Assembly (NCBI RefSeq): GCF_014651875.1
Contig: NZ_BMXS01000010.1
Coordinates: 10,788-74,787 of the forward strand
DNA length: 64,000 nt
Direction: 5' to 3'
Source: Litchfieldella qijiaojingensis
Lineage (GTDB): Bacteria > Pseudomonadota > Gammaproteobacteria > Pseudomonadales > Halomonadaceae
The translations under genes and the position numbers were made by a program. Positions 56,612-64,000 of this stretch are shown in pieces. Under the pieces are notes generated by a model. The model saw only the letters and a program-made list of their open reading frames with translations. It was not told where the DNA came from and ran no database searches. Every line of letters begins with the position of its first letter. Positions within the stretch are counted from its first letter, which is position 1.

Positions 56612-57739
56612 ATGACTGCCACCACTGCCACTCCCCGTACCAACCTGCTCGGCCTGTCCCGCGACCAGATGGAAGCTTTCTTCCTGTCGATCGGCGAGAA
56701 GAAGTTCCGCGCCGCCCAGGTAATGAAATGGATCCACCACGAAGGCTGCGACGACTTCGAGGCCATGACCAACCTGTCCAAGGCGTTGCGTGCGCGTCTG
56801 TCCGAGGTGGCGGAAATCCGTGGCCCCGGCGTGGTCTACGAGGGCACGTCCAGCGACGGCACCCGCAAATGGGTGTTGGAAGTGGAGGATGGCAGTTACG
56901 TTGAGACCGTGCTGATCCCGGCCGACAACGGCAAGCGCCGCACCCTGTGCGTTTCGTCCCAGGTCGGCTGCTCGCTGGACTGCAGTTTCTGCTCCACCGG
57001 TAAGCAAGGCTTTCAACGCAACCTCACCGCGGCCGAGATCATCGGCCAGGTATGGGTCGCGCAACGCAGTGTCGGGCCGCGCAAGGACACCGCCAACCGT
57101 CCTGTCACCAACGTGGTGATGATGGGCATGGGCGAACCGCTGATGAACTACGACAACGTGGTGCCGGCGATGAAGCTGATGCTCGATGACAACGGCTACG
57201 GGCTGTCCAAGCGTCGCGTCACCCTGTCGACCTCCGGCGTGGTGCCGATGATCGACCGGCTCGGCGACGAACTCGACGTGAGCCTCGCTATCTCGCTGCA
57301 TGCCGCCACCGATGAATTGCGTAGCGAACTGGTCCCGCTCAACCGCAAGTACAACATCCGCAATCTGCTCGACGCTTGCCAGCGCTACCTCGCCAAGTGC
57401 GACGACACGCGCATGGTGACCGTCGAATACACCTTGATCAAGGACGTCAACGACCAGCGCGAGCATGCCGAACAGCTTGCGTCCCTATTATCGGAGTTGC
57501 CGTGCAAGATCAACCTGATTCCGTTCAACCCGTTCCCCCACTCCGGCTATGAGAAGCCATCACGCAATCAAGTGATGCGCTTCCAACAGTGGCTATACGA
57601 ACTGGGATACACGGCGCCAATCCGCAGCACGCGCGGCGATGACATCGACGCCGCTTGCGGCCAATTGGTCGGCCGCGTCAAGGACCGCACCAAGCGCCAT
57701 GCACGTTATATACAATCGATTCAGCTCGATGCCGACTGA
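56612..57739 (+). CDS. rlmN: Dual-specificity 23S rRNA/tRNA (adenine-C2) methyltransferase RlmN
   Basis: The 375-residue radical SAM enzyme has the cluster motif [11 protein letters not shown], the [10 protein letters not shown] loop, and the methylated Cys in the C-terminal DIDAACGQL. It methylates A2503 of 23S rRNA and A37 of some tRNAs. The first ~10 residues are Thr-rich and variable. The gene order ndk-rlmN-pilW-rodZ-ispG-hisS is standard for gammaproteobacteria. Confidence 0.95.
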   Translation: MTATTATPRTNLLGLSRDQMEAFFLSIGEKKFRAAQVMKWIHHEGCDDFEAMTNLSKALRARLSEVAEIRGPGVVYEGTSSDGTRKWVLEVEDGSYVETVLIPADNGKRRTLCVSSQVGCSLDCSFCSTGKQGFQRNLTAAEIIGQVWVAQRSVGPRKDTANRPVTNVVMMGMGEPLMNYDNVVPAMKLMLDDNGYGLSKRRVTLSTSGVVPMIDRLGDELDVSLAISLHAATDELRSELVPLNRKYNIRNLLDACQRYLAKCDDTRMVTVEYTLIKDVNDQREHAEQLASLLSELPCKINLIPFNPFPHSGYEKPSRNQVMRFQQWLYELGYTAPIRSTRGDDIDAACGQLVGRVKDRTKRHARYIQSIQLDAD

Positions 57740-57811
57740 GCGCCCGCGGCAACCTTGACTTCAACTGAACACAGCGCTTTGATGGGTAGGCTTTTTTTAT
57801 GGGGTAACGTC

Positions 57812-58507
57812 ATGATTCGTCGCCACTGCTCGCCAGTCCGACTCAAGCCGGCCGCTGCCATGGCAGCCTTGCTGAGTGTCGTCTGGCTGTCGGGCTGTGC
57901 GAGCCAGGCGACCGGCGTCGAGTCGGGTACCAGCCCAGCCGATGCCTATACCCAGTTGGGAACCGCCTATCTGGAGCGTGACAATCTGCCCCGTGCCATA
58001 TCCGCCCTGGACCACGCCCTCGAGCTTCGCCCCGACCATGCCGAGGCTCTGCAAGTCATGGCCATGGTCTATCAACGCCAAGGGGAAGCCGATCTCGCCG
58101 ACGACTATTTCCAGCGGGCGTTGAAGGCCGATGGCAACGTCACCCGCGCGCGCAACAATTACGCAGCCTACCTGTTCGACCAGGGACGAACGGCCGAGGC
58201 CTGCCTCCAGCTCGAGCGGGCCAGCCAGGATACCCAGTATCCGAATCGCGCCCAGCTATTCGCCAACCTGGGCCAGTGTCAGAGTGAGCTCGGCAACCTG
58301 GATGCAGCACGCCAAAGCCTGACACAAGCTCAAGCGATTGACGCCCGAAGTCCACGCAGCTACTTCACGCTGGCTGAAATCGAATATTCTCAGGGCAATT
58401 ATTCCCGCGCCTGGGACCAACTGCAGTCTTTTGTACGCCTGGCAGGCGTCACCCCTGAAAGCCACAGGCTGGCAAGCGACATTGCGGCCGCCAGGAGAGA
58501 CGAATGA
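57812..58507 (+). CDS. pilW: Type IV pilus biogenesis/stability lipoprotein PilW (PilF)
   Basis: The 231-residue lipoprotein has a signal with a hydrophobic core (about 14-26) and lipobox WLSGC (Cys ~29), then about five TPR repeats, including AYTQLGTAYLERDNLPRAIS and ALKADGNVTRARNNYAAYLF. It helps PilQ secretin assembly at the outer membrane. ATG 57812 is used; ATG 57782 would add ten residues before the signal peptide. Confidence 0.9.
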   Translation: MIRRHCSPVRLKPAAAMAALLSVVWLSGCASQATGVESGTSPADAYTQLGTAYLERDNLPRAISALDHALELRPDHAEALQVMAMVYQRQGEADLADDYFQRALKADGNVTRARNNYAAYLFDQGRTAEACLQLERASQDTQYPNRAQLFANLGQCQSELGNLDAARQSLTQAQAIDARSPRSYFTLAEIEYSQGNYSRAWDQLQSFVRLAGVTPESHRLASDIAAARRDE

Positions 58508-58592
58508 CGACCCTGCCGTTTTTTCTTTCCAGCAGTTGGGCCACTACAGTGGCGCTCTCTGATGACCGAATCTTGACTAAGGATGCTCAGAC

Positions 58593-59669
58593 ATGAGCGA
58601 AACACACTATAACGACCCAGCTGAACTCGCTCCCCAGTCCTCTCCCGGCGAACTGCTCAAACGCGAACGGGAAAAGCAGGGGCTGTCACGCGAGGAAGTC
58701 GCCTCCGCCTTGAACCTGCGCCCCGCGGTGGTCGACGGTCTCGAGTCCGACAGCTATGACGAGGTACCGGTCGCCACCTATCGGCGCGGTTACCTGCGTG
58801 CCTATTCGCGCCTGCTGGGCATCGATGACCGATCGGTGATCGAGGCCTACAACGCACGTTTCGGCAACATCGAGGGCGAGCACAGGGTCACTCCTGTGCA
58901 TGTCACAAAACCCCCTTCGCGCCTTGGCGCCTGGCTGTTCAAACTGGCCACCCTGATTGTCATCGCAGGACTTGTCGGCCTGACCTTGCTGTGGTGGCAA
59001 AGTCGTGGCGGCAACGATCTGCTTGGAATCGGCGGCAACGAGCCAGTGGCGGTGGATACCCTGGACGGCACCCCCGTCACGGAAGAGCCCGAACCTGCCG
59101 GTGAAATGCTGCCCCCGCTGCCGGACGACAGCAACGAGTTAGGGCTGGTCGACGACGAAGCACAGATCGAACCTGGCAGCGATGTCGCGGTCGATAGCGA
59201 GCGAGCCGACGTCGCGCCCTCTTCTATCAACGACGAGGAGGAAACGTCGACGGCCGCAATCACCGGTGATCGCTCGCCGTCGCCGAGCGATGCGGTTGCC
59301 ACGCTGGTACCGGATGCCGAGGTCGACATGGCTCCCGAAACCGAGTCTGAAGCCTCGGTTGCGGAACCATCCGCCGAACCGGCCGAGGAAGCACCTGCTG
59401 AAGCGGTCGAGGAAGCAGCCGCGGATCCACGTACGCTGGAGCTGACCTTCAACGAGCAATCCTGGACCGAGATCTTCGACGCCAACGATAATCGCATCTT
59501 CGTCGGCCTGCAGGAGAGCGGCACCCAGGCCACGGCCGAAGGCCAACCGCCATTTCGTCTGACCATCGGCAATGCCACCGGTGTCGAGTTACGCTATCGT
59601 GGCGAAATCATCGATCTCGGCTCGCGCGCCGGGTCCAACAATGTCGCACGCTTCACACTAGGAGAATGA
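58593..59669 (+). CDS. rodZ: Cytoskeleton protein RodZ
   Basis: The 358-residue protein has an N-terminal helix-turn-helix domain (about 17-85; [20 protein letters not shown]) that binds MreB, one transmembrane helix (about 113-132), a long acidic, low-complexity periplasmic linker (about 150-280), and a C-terminal DUF4115 domain (about 285-358; [20 protein letters not shown]). It helps maintain rod shape. Its stop overlaps the ispG start (ATGA). Confidence 0.93.
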   Translation: MSETHYNDPAELAPQSSPGELLKREREKQGLSREEVASALNLRPAVVDGLESDSYDEVPVATYRRGYLRAYSRLLGIDDRSVIEAYNARFGNIEGEHRVTPVHVTKPPSRLGAWLFKLATLIVIAGLVGLTLLWWQSRGGNDLLGIGGNEPVAVDTLDGTPVTEEPEPAGEMLPPLPDDSNELGLVDDEAQIEPGSDVAVDSERADVAPSSINDEEETSTAAITGDRSPSPSDAVATLVPDAEVDMAPETESEASVAEPSAEPAEEAPAEAVEEAAADPRTLELTFNEQSWTEIFDANDNRIFVGLQESGTQATAEGQPPFRLTIGNATGVELRYRGEIIDLGSRAGSNNVARFTLGE

Positions 59670-60790
59670 CCGCCATGCACGCTCAGTCTCCCATCGTCAG
59701 GCGCCGCTCACGTCAGATCCACGTCGGCAACGTCGCGGTCGGCGGCGATGCTCCGATCTCCGTGCAGAGCATGACCAACACCGACACTCTGGATGTTGAC
59801 GCCACCGTGGCCCAGATCCAGCGCCTCGCCACCGCCGGTGCCGACATCGTGCGCGTTTCGGTGCCGACCATGGACGCTGCCGAGGCCTTCGGCCGCATCA
59901 AGCGTCAATCACCTGTGCCACTGGTGGCCGATATCCATTTCGACTACAAGATCGCCCTGCGCGTCGCCGAGTTGGGTGTCGACTGCCTGCGTATCAACCC
60001 CGGCAACATCGGCCGAGAAGATCGCGTCCGCGCGGTGGTATCCGCAGCCCGTGACAATGGCATCCCGATCCGCATTGGCGTCAATGCCGGTTCGCTGGAA
60101 AAGGATTTGCAGAAGAAGTACGGCGAACCGACGTCCGAAGCGCTGGTCGAATCCGCCATACGCCATATCGAGCATCTCGACCGTTTGAACTTCCCGGACT
60201 TCAAGGTCAGCGTCAAGGCCTCCGACGTATTCATGGCCGTGGGCGCCTACCGACAACTGGCGAAGCTGATCGAACAGCCGCTGCATTTGGGCATTACCGA
60301 GGCCGGGGGCCTGCGTTCCGGCACCGTCAAATCGTCGATCGGCCTCGGCATGCTGCTGATGGACGGCATCGGCGACACCATCCGGGTTTCGCTGGCCGCC
60401 GATCCGGTGGAAGAGGTCAAGGTCGGCTATGACATGCTCAAGAGCCTGCGCCTGCGCTCCAAGGGGATCAACTTCATCGCCTGCCCCAGTTGTTCGCGGC
60501 AGAACTTCGACGTGATCGGCACCATGAATGCCCTCGAGGAGCGCCTCGAGGACATCATGACGCCACTTGACGTGTCCGTGATCGGCTGTGTGGTCAATGG
60601 CCCCGGCGAAGCCAAGGAGGCCGATGTCGGCCTGACCGGCGGCAGCCCGGCCAACCTCGTCTACATCGACGGTAAGCCGGCCAGTAAATTGCGTAACGAT
60701 CACCTGATCGACGACCTCGAGGCACTGATTCGCGACAAGGTTCGCGAGAAGCAGCAGGCCGAACAGGATGTGATCGCCCGCGAGGCCTGA
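59666..60790 (+). CDS. ispG: 4-hydroxy-3-methylbut-2-enyl-diphosphate synthase (IspG)
   Basis: The 374-residue enzyme has [39 protein letters not shown], and the [4Fe-4S] ligands in [11 protein letters not shown] and [17 protein letters not shown]. It makes HMBPP in the MEP isoprenoid pathway. It depends on Fe-S assembly, encoded 4 kb upstream. ATG 59666 overlaps the rodZ stop. Confidence 0.96.
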   Translation: MTAMHAQSPIVRRRSRQIHVGNVAVGGDAPISVQSMTNTDTLDVDATVAQIQRLATAGADIVRVSVPTMDAAEAFGRIKRQSPVPLVADIHFDYKIALRVAELGVDCLRINPGNIGREDRVRAVVSAARDNGIPIRIGVNAGSLEKDLQKKYGEPTSEALVESAIRHIEHLDRLNFPDFKVSVKASDVFMAVGAYRQLAKLIEQPLHLGITEAGGLRSGTVKSSIGLGMLLMDGIGDTIRVSLAADPVEEVKVGYDMLKSLRLRSKGINFIACPSCSRQNFDVIGTMNALEERLEDIMTPLDVSVIGCVVNGPGEAKEADVGLTGGSPANLVYIDGKPASKLRNDHLIDDLEALIRDKVREKQQAEQDVIAREA

Positions 60791-60819
60791 CCCGTGGGCG
60801 GTGAGTTAAGGAGCCAGTG

Positions 60820-62106
60820 TTGAGCAAGAAAATCCAGGCCATTCGTGGCATGAACGACCTGCTGCCCGGCCAGTCGGCCCTGTGGCAGTACTTCGAGAGC
60901 CATGTACGCACGCTGATGCAGCGTTACGGCTATGACGAGATTCGCACGCCGATCGTCGAACAGACCGCGCTGTTCGCTCGCTCCATCGGCGAAGTTACCG
61001 ATATCGTCGAGAAGGAAATGTACACTTTCGAGGACCGCAACGGCGACAGTCTCAGCCTGCGTCCCGAAGGTACCGCGGGTTGCGTGCGCGCGACCATGGA
61101 GCATGGCCTGCTGCACAATCAAATCCAGCGGCTGTGGTACCAGGGCCCAATGTTCCGCCATGAGCGGCCGCAGAAGGGCCGCTATCGGCAGTTCCATCAG
61201 GTCGGCGTCGAGACCTATGGCCTCGAAGGACCCGACATCGACGCCGAGCTGATCCTGCTCACAGCGCGCCTGTGGAAGCAGCTCGGCCTCTTCGAGCATG
61301 TCACACTGGAGCTCAACTCGCTGGGCTCCAGCGAGGCTCGTGCGGCCTATCGAGATATCCTGGTGGCCTACTTCGAGCAGCACTACGAGGTACTGGACGA
61401 GGACTCACGACGCCGATTCTCGACCAATCCGTTGCGTATTCTCGATTCCAAGAACCCCGACATGGCGCCGATGCTCGCCGAGGCCCCGCAACTGCTGGAC
61501 CACCTCGACGAGGCCTCCCGAGACCACTTCGAGCGGCTTACCGCGATTCTCGAGATGGCTGGCATCGAGTACCGCATCAACCCCCGCTTGGTGCGTGGTC
61601 TCGACTACTATTCGCGGACCGTCTTCGAATGGACCACCACGGCGCTGGGCAGCCAGGGCACAGTATGTGCCGGCGGTCGCTATGACGCGCTGGTCGAGCA
61701 GCTCGGCGGCAAACCGACTTCCGCGGTGGGTTTTGCCATGGGTGTCGAGCGCCTGATCCTGCTGCTCGAAACCCTGGAACTGGTTCCTCAGGACGCCACT
61801 CCGCCGCTTGACGTGTACCTGCTCGGCATGGATGAAACCGCCACCCGTGCCGCCTTGTTGTTGGGCGAGCGCCTGCGCGACCGTCTTCCGGCCTGCCGCC
61901 TCCAAGTGCACTGTGGCGGCGGCAGTTTCAAGAGCCAGATCAAGAAGGCCGACAAGAGCGGCGCGCGTCTGGCCCTGCTGCTTGGCGAGGATGAACTAAC
62001 CCACGACCAGATCACGCTTAAGTTCCTGCGCGAGGAGCGCGAACAGCAGCGCGTGGCGCAAAGCGAACTGGTCGAGACCCTCGAGCACCTGCTCGCCGAC
62101 GCCTAG
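60820..62106 (+). CDS. hisS: Histidyl-tRNA synthetase
   Basis: The start is taken as TTG 60820 ([16 protein letters not shown]): AAGGAG ends seven bases upstream, while GTG 60817 leaves only four. The 428-residue class II synthetase has the motif 2 [15 protein letters not shown], the histidine motifs [15 protein letters not shown] and [14 protein letters not shown], and a C-terminal anticodon-binding domain from ~330. It lies 29 bases after ispG. Confidence 0.95.
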   Translation: MSKKIQAIRGMNDLLPGQSALWQYFESHVRTLMQRYGYDEIRTPIVEQTALFARSIGEVTDIVEKEMYTFEDRNGDSLSLRPEGTAGCVRATMEHGLLHNQIQRLWYQGPMFRHERPQKGRYRQFHQVGVETYGLEGPDIDAELILLTARLWKQLGLFEHVTLELNSLGSSEARAAYRDILVAYFEQHYEVLDEDSRRRFSTNPLRILDSKNPDMAPMLAEAPQLLDHLDEASRDHFERLTAILEMAGIEYRINPRLVRGLDYYSRTVFEWTTTALGSQGTVCAGGRYDALVEQLGGKPTSAVGFAMGVERLILLLETLELVPQDATPPLDVYLLGMDETATRAALLLGERLRDRLPACRLQVHCGGGSFKSQIKKADKSGARLALLLGEDELTHDQITLKFLREEREQQRVAQSELVETLEHLLADA

Positions 62107-62153
62107 CTCGCGGCAGGCCAGCCGCAAGTTCCCTAAGTCAGAGGAGACCGCCC

Positions 62154-62813
62154 GTGGCGGAGCTGAGAACCGAAGAAGAGCAGCTTGAGGCCATCAAGCG
62201 CTGGTGGAAAGAGAACGGCATGTCGTTGATTGCCGGGGTGGTGATCGCTGCCGCCGGGGTCCTGGGCTGGAACGCCTGGAAGGATTACCAGGCCAACCAG
62301 GCCGAAGCCGCCTCGATGCGCTATCAACAACTGCTCAATATCGTCAGCCAGAACGAACTGGAAGCTGACGAGCTTGCCCAAGCCCAGGAACTGATCGGCG
62401 CGATCATCGACGATCACGGCAAGACGTTGTATGCCGACCTGGCCGGCCTGGTCGAAGCACGTCTGGCGGTGGCCGATAACGACCTGACTTCTGCCAAGAC
62501 AGCGTTGGGTGACGTCATCAAGAGCACCTCCCGGGAGTACATACGCAGCCTGGCCCGCCTGCGCCTGGCCCGCCTGCAGCTAGCCACCGGCGATCCCGAG
62601 GCAGCGCTTGCGACCCTGGACGAGAACATAGCCTCGTCGCTGGCAGCCCAGCGCGCCGATGTCCTCGGCGACGTCTATCTCGCGCTGGATCGTGATGAAG
62701 ACGCTCGCAAGTCCTACCAGCAAGCCATGACATTGGCTGAAGAGCTCGGTCAACCGCTCTACGGCATCCAACTCAAGCTCGACAATCTGGGGACCCAGGA
62801 GGCGACCCTATGA
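62154..62813 (+). CDS. yfgM: YfgM-like tetratricopeptide ancillary SecYEG translocon protein
   Basis: The start is GTG 62154 with GAGGAG seven bases upstream. The 219-residue protein has a cytoplasmic N-terminus EEEQLEAIKRWWKENG, one membrane helix (about 24-43), and a periplasmic TPR-like domain. It works with PpiD at the translocon. Its stop overlaps the bamB start by 4 bases. The order hisS-yfgM-bamB-der is conserved. Confidence 0.93.
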   Translation: MAELRTEEEQLEAIKRWWKENGMSLIAGVVIAAAGVLGWNAWKDYQANQAEAASMRYQQLLNIVSQNELEADELAQAQELIGAIIDDHGKTLYADLAGLVEARLAVADNDLTSAKTALGDVIKSTSREYIRSLARLRLARLQLATGDPEAALATLDENIASSLAAQRADVLGDVYLALDRDEDARKSYQQAMTLAEELGQPLYGIQLKLDNLGTQEATL

Positions 62814-63961
62814 AGATGCCGGTATTCGCGATCATGGCTGCGGCTCTTATGCTGGCCGGCTGCGCTGGCAAGGTCGAGCCCCAATATCCACCCAAGGAAC
62901 TGAGAAGCTTCAACGAAACCACCGCTCTTGGCTCCGTGTGGAGCCAGCGTGTCGGCCAGGGTCTCGGCCGCGCCCGCTATCCCCTCAGTGCCGCGCAAGG
63001 GGAAGGGGTCATCTACGCTGCCGACGAACGCGGATACGTCATGGCTCTGGACGCCGACAGCGGCGATACTCACTGGGAGCGGGATCTCGATACCGCCATT
63101 TCCAGTGGTCTGACCGCCGGGTCGGGACAGCTCTTTCTGGGAACACGCAACGGCGAGGTACTGGCGCTGAGTCAGGACGACGGCGAGATCCAGTGGCGTT
63201 CGCGGGTTTCCAGTGAAGTGCTGGCTCCCCCGCAGGTCAACAGCCAACTGGTGATCGTACAGAGCGTCGACGGCGCAGTGACGGCGCTCGACCGCGCCAA
63301 CGGCGACGAGCGCTGGATCTACACCAGCTCGCAGCCAGCCTTGACCCTGCGTGGCACCGGCACGCCTCAGGTCATCGAGCCGGTATCCTTCGTCGGTTTC
63401 GCCAACGGCCGTCTGGCAACGCTGGACAACCGCAGCGGCCAACCATTGTGGGATATGCGCATAGCCGTACCCCAAGGGCGTAGCGAGGTCGATCGCCTGG
63501 TCGACCTGGATGGCCAGCCGGTACTGACGCCCGACGGACGTCTTTACGTGACCAGCTACAACGGCCGCTTGATCGCACTCGAGGCGACCAGCGGCGAGGT
63601 GCTATGGGAGCGCGATCAGTCCAGCTACCTGACCCCACTGCTGGTCGGCGACTACCTGTTCACCGTCGACGAAGCCAGCCACATCCTGGCCTTGGATGCC
63701 CTGTCCGGGGAGCGTGTATGGCGCAACGAAGACCTCGAAGGGCGCTGGCTGACCGCGCCCGCCTTCGCCGACGGCAAACTGGTGTTCGGCGATTTCGAGG
63801 GTTATGTCCACCTGCTGGATGCCCGTAGCGGCACGCTCGTCGGCCGCACCCGGGTCAACAATTCCGGCATCAGTGTGCGCCCCATCACCGAAGGCCGCCG
63901 GATCTACGCTCAGGCCAATGATGGACGCCTCGAAGCCCTTCAGATACGCGAGACACAATGA
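62810..63961 (+). CDS. bamB: Outer membrane assembly lipoprotein BamB
   Basis: The 383-residue lipoprotein has a signal ending in LMLAGC (Cys 18) and an eight-bladed PQQ-type beta-propeller with repeats such as YAADERGYVMALDADSGDTH and LFLGTRNGEVLALSQDDG. It is a subunit of the BAM complex that inserts beta-barrel proteins. Its stop overlaps the der start (ATGA). Confidence 0.95.
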   Translation: MKMPVFAIMAAALMLAGCAGKVEPQYPPKELRSFNETTALGSVWSQRVGQGLGRARYPLSAAQGEGVIYAADERGYVMALDADSGDTHWERDLDTAISSGLTAGSGQLFLGTRNGEVLALSQDDGEIQWRSRVSSEVLAPPQVNSQLVIVQSVDGAVTALDRANGDERWIYTSSQPALTLRGTGTPQVIEPVSFVGFANGRLATLDNRSGQPLWDMRIAVPQGRSEVDRLVDLDGQPVLTPDGRLYVTSYNGRLIALEATSGEVLWERDQSSYLTPLLVGDYLFTVDEASHILALDALSGERVWRNEDLEGRWLTAPAFADGKLVFGDFEGYVHLLDARSGTLVGRTRVNNSGISVRPITEGRRIYAQANDGRLEALQIRETQ

Positions 63962-64000
63962 ACCCAGTCATAGCCCTGGTTGGCCGCCCCAACGTCGGCA
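63958..64000 (+). CDS. der: GTPase Der (EngA), 5' end only
   Basis: The window holds only the first 14 codons, MNPVIALVGRPNVG, the start of the first G1 motif (GRPNVGKS) of the double GTPase needed for 50S ribosome assembly. The ATG overlaps the bamB stop. Identification rests on this motif and on the conserved yfgM-bamB-der order. Confidence 0.9.
   Translation, partial: MNPVIALVGRPNVG

Overview
The window reads as chromosome of a GC-rich gammaproteobacterium of the Halomonas / Halomonadaceae type. The main support is the long core run at the right end (queA-tgt-yajC-secD-secF, suhB, trmJ-cysE-iscR-iscS-iscA-ndk-rlmN-pilW-rodZ-ispG-hisS-yfgM-bamB-der) and a Pseudomonas-like arginine succinyltransferase operon. 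There is no rRNA, CRISPR array or transposase. One tRNA is present: tRNA-Leu(CAA) at 44996-45082 on the minus strand. Taxonomy is inferred from gene content only.

Layout. 1-1251: end of a sugar-acid/tetrose catabolic operon (hydroxypyruvate isomerase-like protein plus a non-canonical triose-phosphate isomerase homologue). 1354-7830: patchwork accessory region with rmuC, a HigA-like/pRiA4b ORF-3-like pair, a large SEC-C protein, a decayed copy of the rmuC 3' end, and a hipA-hipB-type pair whose control region holds two identical 18-bp palindromes. 7931-23932: aromatic-acid catabolism. A minus-strand array of 13 genes runs from a fused flavin monooxygenase/old-yellow-enzyme reductase (2-aminobenzoyl-CoA monooxygenase/reductase type) through an SDR, a MarR regulator, a crotonase, an acyl-CoA dehydrogenase, an aryl-CoA ligase, a five-gene Liv-type ABC importer, a thioesterase and a RidA protein. 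It is divergent from a hydratase/3-hydroxyacyl-CoA dehydrogenase pair, with a perfect 15-bp inverted repeat between them. Together the genes describe uptake, CoA activation, dearomatization and beta-oxidation of anthranilate or a close analogue.

24118-27628: a small lipoprotein, nfeD and an SPFH/slipin gene, with an arsM-arsC cassette lying between nfeD and slipin and a diverged duplicate of the nfeD 3' end left behind. 27645-35585: GNAT gene, then arginine catabolism by the succinyltransferase pathway (argR-aruC-aruF-aruG-aruD-aruB), ending in a strong terminator and without aruE/astE. 35600-44880: mixed genes (fabV, glutathione peroxidase, Nudix, aidB, PCu(A)C copper chaperone, histidine kinase + REC-EAL protein, LysE exporter, a 52-residue membrane peptide). 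44996-64000: core genes for tRNA modification, protein export, Fe-S assembly, cysteine and isoprenoid synthesis, cell shape, pilus and outer-membrane assembly. The isc locus has iscR, iscS and an A-type carrier but no iscU/hscBA/fdx.

Less ordinary signals: a dispersed structured intergenic element in three copies with compensatory stem changes (9700-9767, 35759-35826, 46293-46361); the twin palindromes at the hip locus; the operator-like repeat at 21669-21706; two accessory insertions each bordered by a diverged duplicate of a core-gene 3' end; and a ten-copy heptamer array after secF.
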